In this document: positions 52,944 to 61,289 of the stretch, one piece after another
Layout of the letters: each line of letters starts with the position of its first letter
Numbering within the stretch: position 1 is the stretch's first letter
Source of the DNA: Terribacillus halophilus
Lineage (GTDB): Bacteria; Bacillota; Bacilli; Bacillales; Amphibacillaceae
Length of the DNA stretch: 64,000 nucleotides
Direction of reading: 5' to 3'
NCBI RefSeq assembly: GCF_900162685.1
Contig: NZ_LT727828.1
Coordinates: 1,508,799-1,572,798 of the forward strand
Position numbers and translations under genes: made by a program
The notes under the pieces: model-generated
Databases searched by the model: none
The model's input: only the letters and a program-made list of their open reading frames with translations
What the model was told of the DNA's origin: nothing

Positions 52944-53328
52944 AGTCGCCTTTTCGTTTGATCTTACCGCTCCAGGCTTTGAATCCGCCTTTTAGCTGAT
53001 TAAGATCTTGATATCCTTTTTTTCGCAGAAGCGCTGCAGTACGAACAGTACGGGTACCATTCTGGTCATACATGTAAACAGGCTTGTCCTTGCGAATCTC
53101 CGCTAAGCGATGACGAAGCTGTGTGAGCGGGATATTTCGGGCACCGAGTATGTGTCCGCCGTCAAATTCTTTCGGCTCACGAACATCAATCAATTGCGCT
53201 TTCCGGTAACCTGCTCTGAACTCTTCTTCTGTAAGAGTTTTCAAATGTCTTTTTTGAATAAAGTAGCGGATTACACTAAACGCGATGAATACGACCAGTG
53301 CAATGCCGATAACTAGTACTGCTTCCAT
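52942..53328 (-). CDS. yqhL: YqhL-like membrane-anchored rhodanese-domain protein
   Basis: This protein of about 128 residues has an N-terminal membrane segment (AVLVIGIALVVFIAFSVI) and a single rhodanese domain (about 42-125) with LIDVREPKEFDGGHILGARNIPL and GGFKAWSG. In the active-site loop, where most rhodaneses have cysteine (YC..G.R), the sequence reads YMYDQNGTRT, so the catalytic cysteine is replaced by aspartate. Sulfurtransferase activity is therefore unlikely. The start at 53328 follows GGGGGAAATG. Divergent from mntR. Confidence 0.87.
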   Translation of the reverse strand: MEAVLVIGIALVVFIAFSVIRYFIQKRHLKTLTEEEFRAGYRKAQLIDVREPKEFDGGHILGARNIPLTQLRHRLAEIRKDKPVYMYDQNGTRTVRTAALLRKKGYQDLNQLKGGFKAWSGKIKRKGD

Positions 53329-53521
53329 GTCATTTCCCCCATCTGCTGATACTCCAACTTCCATTATAGCAAGCAGGCGCATAATTTCAAAGATTTTTTC
53401 ATCACGACGATAGAGAAGTAACTTTTTTGTTCGCGGTCAACATTGTTGGCTTGTTTGTCCAATGGAAAAGGTGTATCATGTAAAGATGTAGAATGGCAGT
53501 GGATTCGAATGGAGGAGTTTT

Positions 53522-53941
53522 ATGCCTACCCCAAGTATGGAAGATTATATCGAACAAATTTACATATTAATGGAACAAAAGGGATATGCCCGTGTTTCCG
53601 ATATAGCGGAGAATTTACAAGTTCACCCATCTTCTGTTACGAAGATGGTCCAGAAGCTGGACAAGGATGAATACTTAAAATATGAGAAATACCGCGGATT
53701 GATTTTAACCGATAAGGGAGAACGAGTAGGTAAACGGCTTGTTTACCGTCATAAACTGCTGGAGGATTTCCTGCGTATTATTGGAGTGGAAGAGAAAAAT
53801 ATCTATCAAGATGTTGAGGGTATCGAACATCATATGAGCTGGAATTCTATCGATCGCATCGGTAATTTGGTTCAATATTTCCAAGAAGATCAGGATCGAA
53901 AAGAAGCACTCATTAAAATTCAGCAACAAACAAAGTCTTAA
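53522..53941 (+). CDS. mntR: Manganese-dependent transcriptional regulator MntR
   Basis: The 139-residue DtxR-family repressor senses Mn(II) and represses manganese uptake genes. The winged helix is at residues 20-65 ([23 protein letters not shown]). All six binuclear-site ligands of B. subtilis MntR are in place: D8, E11, H77, E99, E102 and H103. RBS TGGAGG lies 6 bases upstream. It is a single-gene unit; no lipM-like gene lies between it and yqhL. Confidence 0.96.
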   Translation: MPTPSMEDYIEQIYILMEQKGYARVSDIAENLQVHPSSVTKMVQKLDKDEYLKYEKYRGLILTDKGERVGKRLVYRHKLLEDFLRIIGVEEKNIYQDVEGIEHHMSWNSIDRIGNLVQYFQEDQDRKEALIKIQQQTKS

Positions 53942-53946
53942 GCAAA

Positions 53947-53971
53947 GCCATCCATTATGGATGGTTTTTTT
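53947..53971 (+). terminator. Terminator after mntR
   Basis: GCCATCC and GGATGGT form the stem around ATTAT, followed by seven T. Confidence 0.9.
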
Positions 53972-54029
53972 GTTCTAAATAACCAGCTCCTTGATTACGT
54001 ATAATAAAAAGTCATCTTGGAGTGTGCTT

Positions 54030-54917
54030 ATGAAAATAGACGGTGTTTTCTCAGGCGGCGGTGTAAAAGCATTTGCTTTTATCGGGGCAGTGCAAGCGGT
54101 AGAAGAAGAGAAATATGTATTTGAGAACATTGCTGGCACATCTGCTGGTGCTATTGTTGCCGGTTTGCTTGCAGCAGGATACAGCGGAAAGGAAATGGAG
54201 CAGCTGCTGCAAGAAACCGATATTAGTAAGTTCACTGACCCGATTAAACTGACGAAGTACGTTCCTTTTGCCAATTGGCTGACGCTCTATTTCAAGATGG
54301 GATTATACAAGGGGAATGCCTTGGAACGATGGCTTTATGAAGCATTAGCTAAAAAACAGGTCTATACGTTTCACGATGTAAAGCCGAGAGCGCTAAAAGT
54401 CATTGCAGCTGATGTCACGCTAGGCAGATTGATTGTATTCCCTGATGACTTGGCAGAAACATACGGAATTGATGGGGATAGTTTTCCGGTAGCGCGGGCG
54501 ATACGAATGAGTGCTGGTATTCCGTACATTTTTATGCCTAGTAAGCTGCTGTATAAAAATAAGAAGCGCAGTCTGTTGCTTGATGGAGGTCTGCTCAGTA
54601 ACTTCCCGCTCTGGACGTTAGAAGGAGAGGAACGAATGCGCAGCCGGCCGATTCTTGGAATGAAACTGAGTGAATCAGTTAAAAAGTACCCAATTCAGAA
54701 AGTTCATCAATCACTTGATCTGTTTTATGCGCTATTCAAGACGATGAAAGTAGCACATGATATGCGTCATATCAATCAGGACACGGCAAAAGATATTATT
54801 TTCATTCCAGTCGAAGGTGTCGGAATGGCTGACTTTACGATATCTTCAGTAGAAAAACAAAAATTGATAGCGGGGGGCCGGCAGAAAGCGGAACAATTTC
54901 TGAAACGCTGGCCATAA
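54030..54917 (+). CDS. yqhO: Patatin-like phospholipase YqhO
   Basis: The 295-residue patatin-fold protein has the oxyanion motif FSGGGVKAFA, the catalytic serine in GTSAGAIVAG (GxSxG) and the catalytic aspartate in LLDGGLLSNFP, so all patatin catalytic elements are present. It probably acts as a cytoplasmic lipase or lysophospholipase. The start at 54030 follows TTGGAGTG; the frame is open 13 codons upstream without a site. Its position after mntR matches yqhO. Confidence 0.93.
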   Translation: MKIDGVFSGGGVKAFAFIGAVQAVEEEKYVFENIAGTSAGAIVAGLLAAGYSGKEMEQLLQETDISKFTDPIKLTKYVPFANWLTLYFKMGLYKGNALERWLYEALAKKQVYTFHDVKPRALKVIAADVTLGRLIVFPDDLAETYGIDGDSFPVARAIRMSAGIPYIFMPSKLLYKNKKRSLLLDGGLLSNFPLWTLEGEERMRSRPILGMKLSESVKKYPIQKVHQSLDLFYALFKTMKVAHDMRHINQDTAKDIIFIPVEGVGMADFTISSVEKQKLIAGGRQKAEQFLKRWP

Positions 54918-54948
54918 AAAAAGTCGGGCATCAGATGCTCGACTTTTT
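54915..54948. terminator. Bidirectional terminator between yqhO and yqhP
   Basis: AGTCGGGCAT pairs with ATGCTCGACT, with A7 before and T5 after. Confidence 0.88.
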
Positions 54949-55344
54949 CCGTTTCTGCTTATTGCCTTCAATAACACGCAGCTGCGGTGCACGAGAACGA
55001 TCTTTGACGGAACGTTTCTTCCGGGCTGCAGATGCTTTCGTAATAGAAGCAGCTGATTTGGTTGTTTTTTTGGCAGGTGTGGCTTTCGGCTGCTTGTATT
55101 TCTGCTTCGATTGCTTCACTGCTTGCTTATATTTTTGCATATCGCTGCTGCTGCCACCTGTAGAACGGCCGCGTAAGCGTGTAAGGATGAAATAGAGCAA
55201 TGCACCGAAAAGTACTGCACCTCCAACCCAAACGAGTACATTTTGGAAGAATGCAGCTGGATTTGTTACGAGCTGCATGCCGATTCCGATGACAGCAAAA
55301 CCGACTAGTACAAAAACAATAATGGAAGACCCAGATTTACGCAA
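54931..55344 (-). CDS. yqhP: YqhP (SA1362 family) membrane protein
   Basis: A protein of 137 residues has two membrane segments (SIIVFVLVGFAVIGIGMQLV and VLVWVGGAVLFGALLYFIL) and a highly basic cytoplasmic tail rich in K, A, T and S (KKTTKSAASITKASAARKKRSVKDRSR). Function unknown. TTG at 55344 is the likely start because AAAGGAGG lies exactly 8 bases upstream; an ATG 12 codons earlier lacks a site. Confidence 0.83.
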   Translation of the reverse strand: MRKSGSSIIVFVLVGFAVIGIGMQLVTNPAAFFQNVLVWVGGAVLFGALLYFILTRLRGRSTGGSSSDMQKYKQAVKQSKQKYKQPKATPAKKTTKSAASITKASAARKKRSVKDRSRAPQLRVIEGNKQKRKKSSI

Positions 55345-55387
55345 CCCATTTTCCTCCTTTCCGTGTCTGACTACTGACACGGTTTCG

Positions 55388-56332
55388 TTATCTTACTATC
55401 TTTATACCACTATTCACCTGTACAGAATCATTTTCTAGCACTTTTTTAAAAGAAGCTAATGCAACTTCTACTTGATCATCTTTTGGTTCTTTTGTTGTAA
55501 CCATCTGGAGCCAAAGACCTGGGTAGCCAAGAAACCGTAATACCGGTATACCACGTACTTTGTTTGTCAGCTGCAGCACTTCAAATGAGAGCCCGATTAC
55601 AAGCGGCAAGAGCAGGATACGGTTTACCATGCGCCACCATAATGGGTCTGTAGCAACAAACATGTACACAATAACACCAACAATTACTGTAAACAGCATA
55701 AAACTTGATCCGCATCGATAGTGCAGACGCGACTGTTTCTGTACATTCTCCACTGTTAGCGGAAGCCCGTTTTCGTAACAGTTAATTACTTTATGCTCTG
55801 CACCATGATATTGAAATACACGTTTTATCAATGGTGTAAGCGATACGAGATACACGTAAGCAAGCAGCAGGATAAGTTTTAAAAACCCTTCTAATGCTAC
55901 CTGTTCAAACCGAGAAGGCAGCCACTTGTCAAAAAAGTCTGCTACAAGTGCAGGTGTGAGCGTGAAAATGAGCTTTCCAAAGATAAAGGAGAGCACACCT
56001 ACCGCTCCAATGCCGATAACCATTGCGAGCTTGGATTTCTTCTCTTCAGGTACAATTTTTTCATCATCCGCTGGATCAACACCATAGCGTTCAGACGAGA
56101 AATTCAAGTGCTTTGTGCCATTAGCGCTGGCATGAATAATTGCTGCAATGCCGCGTATAATTGGTATCTTTTTCCATTTGATCCATTTCGAATTTTCTTT
56201 TCGTTCGACGGTTAAATAATCAATACTATCGTCATTTCTGCGAACGGCTGTTACGAAGCTGTTTTTTCCCGCAAACATGACACCTTCGATGACGGCTTGC
56301 CCGCCATACGTATTGGTTTGTTCATCTGACAT
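55388..56332 (-). CDS. yqhQ: YqhQ family membrane protein (DUF1385)
   Basis: The 314-residue protein matches DUF1385: YGGQAVIEGVMFAGKN at the N-terminus, four to five membrane segments, QYHGAEHKVINCYENG and SRLHYRCGSSFMLFTVIVGV. Its biochemical role is unsettled. RBS AGGCTGGTGAAAT is weak. It lies just ahead of yqhP on the same strand, and the two are probably co-transcribed. Confidence 0.92.
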   Translation of the reverse strand: MSDEQTNTYGGQAVIEGVMFAGKNSFVTAVRRNDDSIDYLTVERKENSKWIKWKKIPIIRGIAAIIHASANGTKHLNFSSERYGVDPADDEKIVPEEKKSKLAMVIGIGAVGVLSFIFGKLIFTLTPALVADFFDKWLPSRFEQVALEGFLKLILLLAYVYLVSLTPLIKRVFQYHGAEHKVINCYENGLPLTVENVQKQSRLHYRCGSSFMLFTVIVGVIVYMFVATDPLWWRMVNRILLLPLVIGLSFEVLQLTNKVRGIPVLRFLGYPGLWLQMVTTKEPKDDQVEVALASFKKVLENDSVQVNSGIKIVR

Positions 56333-56448
56333 AATTTCACCAGCCTCGTTTCGATTTCCTTCTATTTTACTAAAAAAATACAGATAACACTAGGTGGCCT
56401 GATAAAAAACGCTCGACTTAGGCAAACTACCTATTGAGGTGAGATTTT

Positions 56449-56928
56449 ATGCAGCAAAATCGAAAAGCAGCATCACGTTTTAATTTAAGTGACATAATAA
56501 CAGGGTTTATTGGCGGTGTGCTATGGGCAACTGTTGCATGGCTGGCTTATTTCTTTCACTTTACCGATTTATCGGTCGCAGATTTTATTTTGCGTTCGTG
56601 GGTGTGGATGCCTTGGGCTGACTCATGGGCAGGAGAACTAGTCAGCATATTGCTTGTCGGAATTCTTTCTGTACTAGTCGCTTTTCTTTATTACGTTTTC
56701 CTGAAAAAATCGCAAGGCATTATTCCTAGTTTGCTTTTTGGTGTTGCACTTTGGGTTCTTGTCCAAATCATACTTGCTCCAATCATTTATGGTGTGGATA
56801 GTGCATTTCAAGCAGACCGAAATGCAAATATCACGACAATGTGCTTGTATTTGCTTTATGCTGTGTTTATCGGGTATAGCATCAGCTACGAATACCAGCA
56901 AAGCCAAGCCTATCAGGACAACACCTAA
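56449..56928 (+). CDS. yqhR: YqhR family membrane protein
   Basis: The 159-residue protein has four hydrophobic segments (IITGFIGGVLWATVAWLAYFF, LVSILLVGILSVLVAFLYYVF, LLFGVALWVLVQIILAPIIYG and LYLLYAVFIGYSISY). This matches the YqhR family in topology and place. Function unknown. RBS TTGAGGTGAG lies 8 bases upstream. aroQ follows 84 bases later. Confidence 0.87.
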   Translation: MQQNRKAASRFNLSDIITGFIGGVLWATVAWLAYFFHFTDLSVADFILRSWVWMPWADSWAGELVSILLVGILSVLVAFLYYVFLKKSQGIIPSLLFGVALWVLVQIILAPIIYGVDSAFQADRNANITTMCLYLLYAVFIGYSISYEYQQSQAYQDNT

Positions 56929-57012
56929 GCATTTCGAATTTTCAATCACAAAGCTATCTTCTTGTGTTACACTATGTGAAAGTTAAAATAATGTAACCAA
57001 AGGATGAAGAAC

Positions 57013-57441
57013 GTGAACCGCTTAATGTTGATTAATGGACCAAATTTGAACTTGCTCGGTACAAGGGAGCCTGGCATCTATGGAAGTCACACACTTCAGG
57101 ATGTAGTAGCAGAAGTAAAGCACGTGACGGACGACTTCGGATATGAACTGGAGGATTTCCAGTCCAATCATGAAGGCGCAATGGTTGATAAGCTTCAAGA
57201 AGCTGGCCGTACGTGCAGTGGTATCATATTAAATGCAGCTGCTTACACACACACAAGTATTGCTATTCGAGATGCTATTGCAAGCATTCCAGTACCAGTA
57301 ATTGAAGTGCATATATCCAATATTCATACCCGTGAGGAGTTTCGTCACCATTCAATGCTGGCATCTGTATGCAAAGCGCAAATCGTCGGTCTCGGTATTA
57401 AAGGCTATCGATATGCAGCTTTGGCATTGCTGGAGAAATAA
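57013..57441 (+). CDS. aroQ: Type II 3-dehydroquinate dehydratase AroQ
   Basis: The 142-residue enzyme dehydrates 3-dehydroquinate to 3-dehydroshikimate in the shikimate pathway and normally forms a dodecamer. Signatures are INGPNLNLLGTREPGIYG, QSNHEGAMVD, NAAAYTHTSIAIRDAI and EVHISNIHTREEFRHHS, with the catalytic tyrosine and histidine in place. GTG at 57013 is the best start because AAAGG lies 9-10 bases upstream; the ATG at 57004 touches that site. Confidence 0.94.
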   Translation: MNRLMLINGPNLNLLGTREPGIYGSHTLQDVVAEVKHVTDDFGYELEDFQSNHEGAMVDKLQEAGRTCSGIILNAAAYTHTSIAIRDAIASIPVPVIEVHISNIHTREEFRHHSMLASVCKAQIVGLGIKGYRYAALALLEK

Positions 57442-57459
57442 AGGGAGAGGAAGAAATAG

Positions 57460-58521
57460 ATGGATAAATTGGGAAGACTTCGCACTTTAATGGAAAAGAA
57501 AAACTTAGATGCACTCATCGTAACAAGTGGACAGAACCGCCGATACATATCAGGCTTTACCGGAAGCGCGGGTCTGCTTGTCATTACGAAAGCAAAACAG
57601 CTGTTCATAACAGATTTTCGTTATATGGAGCAGGCAGCGGAACAGGCACCAGATTTTGAGCTTATTGAGCACAAACAATCGATTGTACTGGAGGCAGCTG
57701 ACCAGCTTCAGAAAGCTGGAGCACAGCAAGTGGGCTTCGAACACGAAGACGTTACATTTGCTTTATATCAGCAGTTCCAGAATGCAGTAAAAGCTGAACT
57801 TGTACCAGCGTCCGGAATGATTGAAGAATTGCGCTTGATCAAGTCAGAACCAGAACTTGCTATTATGAAGACAGCAGCAGAAATTGCTGATGCTGCTTTT
57901 ACGCACATTCTTACTTTCGTCAAACCAGGAATGAAAGAAATTGACGTATCCAACGAACTTGAGTTCTTTATGCGTAAGCAAGGTGCAACACAGTCAAGTT
58001 TTGATACGATTGTTGCGTCTGGCTACCGCTCTGCGCTGCCCCATGGTGTGGCGTCCGGCAAAGAGATTCAAAAGGGTGAATTGGTAACGCTGGACTATGG
58101 TGCTTTATATAATGGCTATTGCTCCGATATTACGCGAACTTTCGCTGTAGGCGAGATAAGTGACAAATTACGCGAGATTTATGATATAGTACTAGAGGCG
58201 AATCTTCGAGGAGTAGCAGGCGTGAAACCGGGTATTACTGGTAAAGAAGCTGATGCGCTGACACGAGATTATATTACGGAGAAAGGCTATGGCCAATACT
58301 TCGGGCATTCTACTGGGCATGGTCTTGGGATGGATGTGCATGAATCGCCGGCATTGTCCTTCCGTTCTGACACTGTATTAAAACCGGGTATGGTCGTTAC
58401 AGTTGAACCTGGTATATACATACCGGAAGTCGGCGGCTGCCGGATTGAGGATGATCTCGTGCTGACTGCAGATGGCAGCGAGCGTCTGACGTTCTCCACT
58501 AAAGATTTAATCACTTTGTAA
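57460..58521 (+). CDS. papA: Xaa-Pro aminopeptidase PapA (YqhT)
   Basis: The 353-residue M24 metallopeptidase removes N-terminal residues that precede proline. An N-terminal creatinase-like domain (about 1-125) is followed by the pita-bread domain. Its metal ligands are visible in LDYGALYNGYCSDITRTF (two Asp), HSTGHGLGMDVHE (His), VEPGIYIPEVGG and RIEDDLVL (Glu). RBS AAAGGGAGAGG. It lies 25 bases before efp, and the two genes are a conserved pair: PapA trims peptides with proline, and EF-P helps translate proline runs. Confidence 0.95.
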   Translation: MDKLGRLRTLMEKKNLDALIVTSGQNRRYISGFTGSAGLLVITKAKQLFITDFRYMEQAAEQAPDFELIEHKQSIVLEAADQLQKAGAQQVGFEHEDVTFALYQQFQNAVKAELVPASGMIEELRLIKSEPELAIMKTAAEIADAAFTHILTFVKPGMKEIDVSNELEFFMRKQGATQSSFDTIVASGYRSALPHGVASGKEIQKGELVTLDYGALYNGYCSDITRTFAVGEISDKLREIYDIVLEANLRGVAGVKPGITGKEADALTRDYITEKGYGQYFGHSTGHGLGMDVHESPALSFRSDTVLKPGMVVTVEPGIYIPEVGGCRIEDDLVLTADGSERLTFSTKDLITL

Positions 58522-58546
58522 TTGCCGTTTTTGAAGGAGGAAAACA

Positions 58547-59104
58547 ATGATTTCAGTAAACGATTTTCGTACGGGCCTTACAATCGAAGTAGATAACGGC
58601 CTTTGGCAGGTACTCGAATTCCAGCACGTAAAACCTGGTAAAGGTGCAGCTTTCGTACGTTCCAAATTGCGTAACTTGCGTAATGGTAATATTCAAGAAA
58701 AAACTTTCCGTGCCGGAGAGAAAGTATCTCGAGCTCATATCGAACATAAGAATATGCAGTATCTCTATTCTTCTGGAGATACACATACCTTCATGGATAC
58801 AGAAACATTCGATCAGCTGGAGCTTCAAACAGCTCAAATCGAGTATGAATTAAAGTTCTTGAAAGAGAACATGGAGATCAGCGTGATGACATTTGGCGGA
58901 GAAACACTTGGTGTTGACCTTCCGAATAACGTTGAATTGAAAGTAGTAGAAACAGAGCCGGGTATCAAAGGTGATACAGCAAGCGGCGGTACGAAACCAG
59001 CCATCGTTGAAACTGGTCTAAGTGTACAAGTACCATTCTTCGTTAACGAAGGGGATGTGCTGATCATTAACACATCTGACGGTAAATATGTATCTCGCGG
59101 ATAA
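58547..59104 (+). CDS. efp: Elongation factor P
   Basis: The 185-residue factor relieves ribosomes stalled at polyproline. It has three beta-barrel domains. The conserved lysine K32 is in VKPGKGAAF, which is modified with 5-aminopentanol in B. subtilis. The KOW-like and OB domains follow, with [23 protein letters not shown] at the end. RBS AAGGAGG lies 8 bases upstream. Confidence 0.97.
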   Translation: MISVNDFRTGLTIEVDNGLWQVLEFQHVKPGKGAAFVRSKLRNLRNGNIQEKTFRAGEKVSRAHIEHKNMQYLYSSGDTHTFMDTETFDQLELQTAQIEYELKFLKENMEISVMTFGGETLGVDLPNNVELKVVETEPGIKGDTASGGTKPAIVETGLSVQVPFFVNEGDVLIINTSDGKYVSRG

Positions 59105-59110
59105 TAGCGA

Positions 59111-59147
59111 GAAAGCCTCTTCCCATCTAAGGGAAGGGGCTTTTTTT
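59111..59147 (+). terminator. Terminator after efp
   Basis: GAAAGCCTCTTCCC pairs with GGGAAGGGGCTTTTTTT around ATCTAA with G-U pairs. Confidence 0.9.
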
Positions 59148-59149
59148 GT

Positions 59150-59177
59150 GCATAAACAGATATGCAGCACATACATT
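59150..59177 (+). promoter_or_regulatory. Sigma-E-like promoter of the spoIIIA operon
   Basis: CATACATT (59170-59177) is a perfect sigma-E -10, and GCATAAA at 59150 is a fair -35 with a spacing of 15-16 bases, slightly short. It lies 44 bases before the spoIIIAA start. In B. subtilis this operon is transcribed by sigma-E in the mother cell. Confidence 0.65.
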
Positions 59178-59220
59178 ACAGTATGGGCAACTTGTCCAAT
59201 CAAAGCTGAGGTGAGCAGCA

Positions 59221-60117
59221 ATGAAAGAAATCCAAAAACTGTTTCGGCCGCCTATTCAATCCGTACTGTCGGAAAGGATTGGAAGTCGCTGGGATACGCT
59301 GCAAGAGATACGATGCCGAACTGGTCAGCAGCTGGAGTTATGCTACGACGATGAGACCGAGTGGGTAGAAGCGCCAATTATGGATGCAGCGGATGCGCGG
59401 TATTTGCTGAACCAATTGAGCGACTTTTCTTTATATGCATTAGAAAATGAGTTGCGTGAAGGTTACATCACCATTGCAGGCGGACACCGAATTGGATTGA
59501 GTGGGCAAGTGAATACCGAAAGAGGTATGGTAAAGGCTTTAAAGCATATATCTTCCTTTAATATTAGAATCGCCAAAGCGAAACCAGGGGCGGCCAGCAC
59601 AATCATGCCAGCACTTTACGATACAGCAGGCAATTGCCGTCACACGCTTCTCATCGGGCCGCCGAAATCTGGTAAAACGACAATTCTCCGGGATATCGTA
59701 CGTTCTTTATCCACTGGCTGGCAGCATTATCCCGCACTGAAGACAGCTGTTGTAGATGAGCGCTCTGAAATAGGAGGAAGTATCAATGGTGTCCCGCAGC
59801 ATGATTTAGGCAAAAGGACGGACATTATGGATGCTTGTCCGAAAGCAGAAGGGTTAATGATGCTCATTCGCTCCATGTCGCCGGATGTCATTATAGCAGA
59901 CGAAATTGGCAGTGACCGAGATGTACAAGCTTTACTGGAGGCTTTGAATGCTGGTGTGAAAATCGTCTGCAGTGTACATGGTGATAGCTTGGAAGCAATT
60001 CAGAGCCGGCCTTCACTCCGGCCATTATTTGAGCAAGGGATCTTCGAAAGAATCGTTATTTTGAAGAAGGATCGGTCTCCTGGTGTCGTACAAGCAATTT
60101 TACGGTCAGCAGAATAG
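59221..60117 (+). CDS. spoIIIAA: Stage III sporulation protein AA
   Basis: The 298-residue AAA-type secretion ATPase of the SpoIIIA-SpoIIQ channel complex acts in the mother cell during engulfment. Walker A is GPPKSGKTTILRDIVR, Walker B is VIIADEIGSDRDVQ, and TAVVDERSEIGGS is typical. RBS GAGGTGAGCAGCA, start 59221. First of eight collinear spoIIIA genes with gaps of 13-22 bases or overlaps. Confidence 0.96.
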   Translation: MKEIQKLFRPPIQSVLSERIGSRWDTLQEIRCRTGQQLELCYDDETEWVEAPIMDAADARYLLNQLSDFSLYALENELREGYITIAGGHRIGLSGQVNTERGMVKALKHISSFNIRIAKAKPGAASTIMPALYDTAGNCRHTLLIGPPKSGKTTILRDIVRSLSTGWQHYPALKTAVVDERSEIGGSINGVPQHDLGKRTDIMDACPKAEGLMMLIRSMSPDVIIADEIGSDRDVQALLEALNAGVKIVCSVHGDSLEAIQSRPSLRPLFEQGIFERIVILKKDRSPGVVQAILRSAE

Positions 60118-60131
60118 GAAGGTGCAGGCAG

Positions 60132-60644
60132 ATGAAAGTGATTGGTGCGCTATTAATACTAGTTGCTGCCACGTGGACGGGCTTTGAATTATCCAGGAAG
60201 CTGCAGCAGCGGCCAAAACAGATACGAGAGCTTATTAGCAGTTTGCAAGTATTAGAAGCAGAAATTCTTTATAGCCAAACGAGCATCATTGAAGCAAGCA
60301 AGAAATTGGCCGGTCAACTGCCCCAGCCTGTAGGTGCTTTTTTTCAGTTGCTTGCTGACAATTTGCAGCTGCATCCTGCCAGGCTCTATGACTGCTGGGA
60401 AGAGACGACAGAGTGCTGGCTGAATAGTACGGCATTGAAACCTGCTGAAAAGGACATCTGGCTGCAATTCGGTCAGACATTAGGGCAGCATGATTTTGAG
60501 CAGCAGCAAAAGCACATCCAGTTGGCGAGAACACATTTGGAAAGGGTGCTGCTTGAATCAGAGGAAGTGAACCAGCGTTATGGAAAGATGGTGCGGAATC
60601 TTGGCTTCCTGACAGGACTGCTGATTGTGCTGCTGCTTATCTGA
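60132..60644 (+). CDS. spoIIIAB: Stage III sporulation protein AB
   Basis: The 170-residue membrane protein resembles GspF-type platform proteins: an N-terminal segment (VIGALLILVAATWTGFEL), a helical middle and a C-terminal segment (LGFLTGLLIVLLLI). It is thought to work with the SpoIIIAA ATPase. RBS GGAAGGTGCAGG. Confidence 0.93.
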   Translation: MKVIGALLILVAATWTGFELSRKLQQRPKQIRELISSLQVLEAEILYSQTSIIEASKKLAGQLPQPVGAFFQLLADNLQLHPARLYDCWEETTECWLNSTALKPAEKDIWLQFGQTLGQHDFEQQQKHIQLARTHLERVLLESEEVNQRYGKMVRNLGFLTGLLIVLLLI

Positions 60645-60666
60645 ACAAGAGGAGGATAAGGCCGTT

Positions 60667-60873
60667 ATGCTCGGAGAAGCAATGATTTTATTTCAAATAG
60701 CCGGTATCGGTATGATTGTTGCCATCATCCATACGGTGCTAAAGCAAATGGGGAAGGAAGAAATTGCGCAATTCACGACTTTGATGGGATTCATTCTGGT
60801 TCTGCTCATCGTATTAGGAAAATTATCAGAGCTGTTCCAGCAGATCAAGTCGGTGTTCTTATTCCAGGGATGA
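60667..60873 (+). CDS. spoIIIAC: Stage III sporulation protein AC
   Basis: The 68-residue protein has two membrane segments (AMILFQIAGIGMIVAIIHTVL and TLMGFILVLLIVLGKLSELF), as in B. subtilis SpoIIIAC. The start at 60667 follows AGAGGAGGATAAGG; the spacing is long but the family N-terminus begins here. Confidence 0.92.
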   Translation: MLGEAMILFQIAGIGMIVAIIHTVLKQMGKEEIAQFTTLMGFILVLLIVLGKLSELFQQIKSVFLFQG

Positions 60874-60883
60874 GGCGATCGGA

Positions 60884-61276
60884 ATGGATATTATTATAGT
60901 CGTATCCATCGGCATTGTAGCAAGCTTGCTTGCACTTATTGTCAAAGAACAAAATTCATCAATTGCTTTTTTTGTAGTCGTGGTAACAGGAATCATTATT
61001 TTCTTGTTCGTCCTGCAAAAAATCACCGGCATTCTGCTGTTAATTGAACAGCTGGGCGAACGAGCAAATGTGGAAGGTCTCTACATCAAAACAATTCTAA
61101 AAATAATCGGCATTGCCTACATCACGGAATTCGGAGCACATTTAACACGAGATGCCGGATTGTCGGCGATTGCTGCCAAAATAGAGCTTGCCGGAAAAAT
61201 TATTATTATTACGGTGGCCATACCAATTCTGACAGCAGTCATCGAGACGATCCTGCATTTTATGCCGGGCGGATAA
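60884..61276 (+). CDS. spoIIIAD: Stage III sporulation protein AD
   Basis: The 130-residue membrane protein has four hydrophobic segments; the second pair (GIAYITEFGAHLTRDAGLSAIAAKIELAGK) is the family hallmark and shows similarity to SpoIIIAC. RBS GATGAGGCGAT. Part of the membrane platform of the channel complex. Confidence 0.93.
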   Translation: MDIIIVVSIGIVASLLALIVKEQNSSIAFFVVVVTGIIIFLFVLQKITGILLLIEQLGERANVEGLYIKTILKIIGIAYITEFGAHLTRDAGLSAIAAKIELAGKIIIITVAIPILTAVIETILHFMPGG

Positions 61277-61289
61277 GGAGCTGGATACG

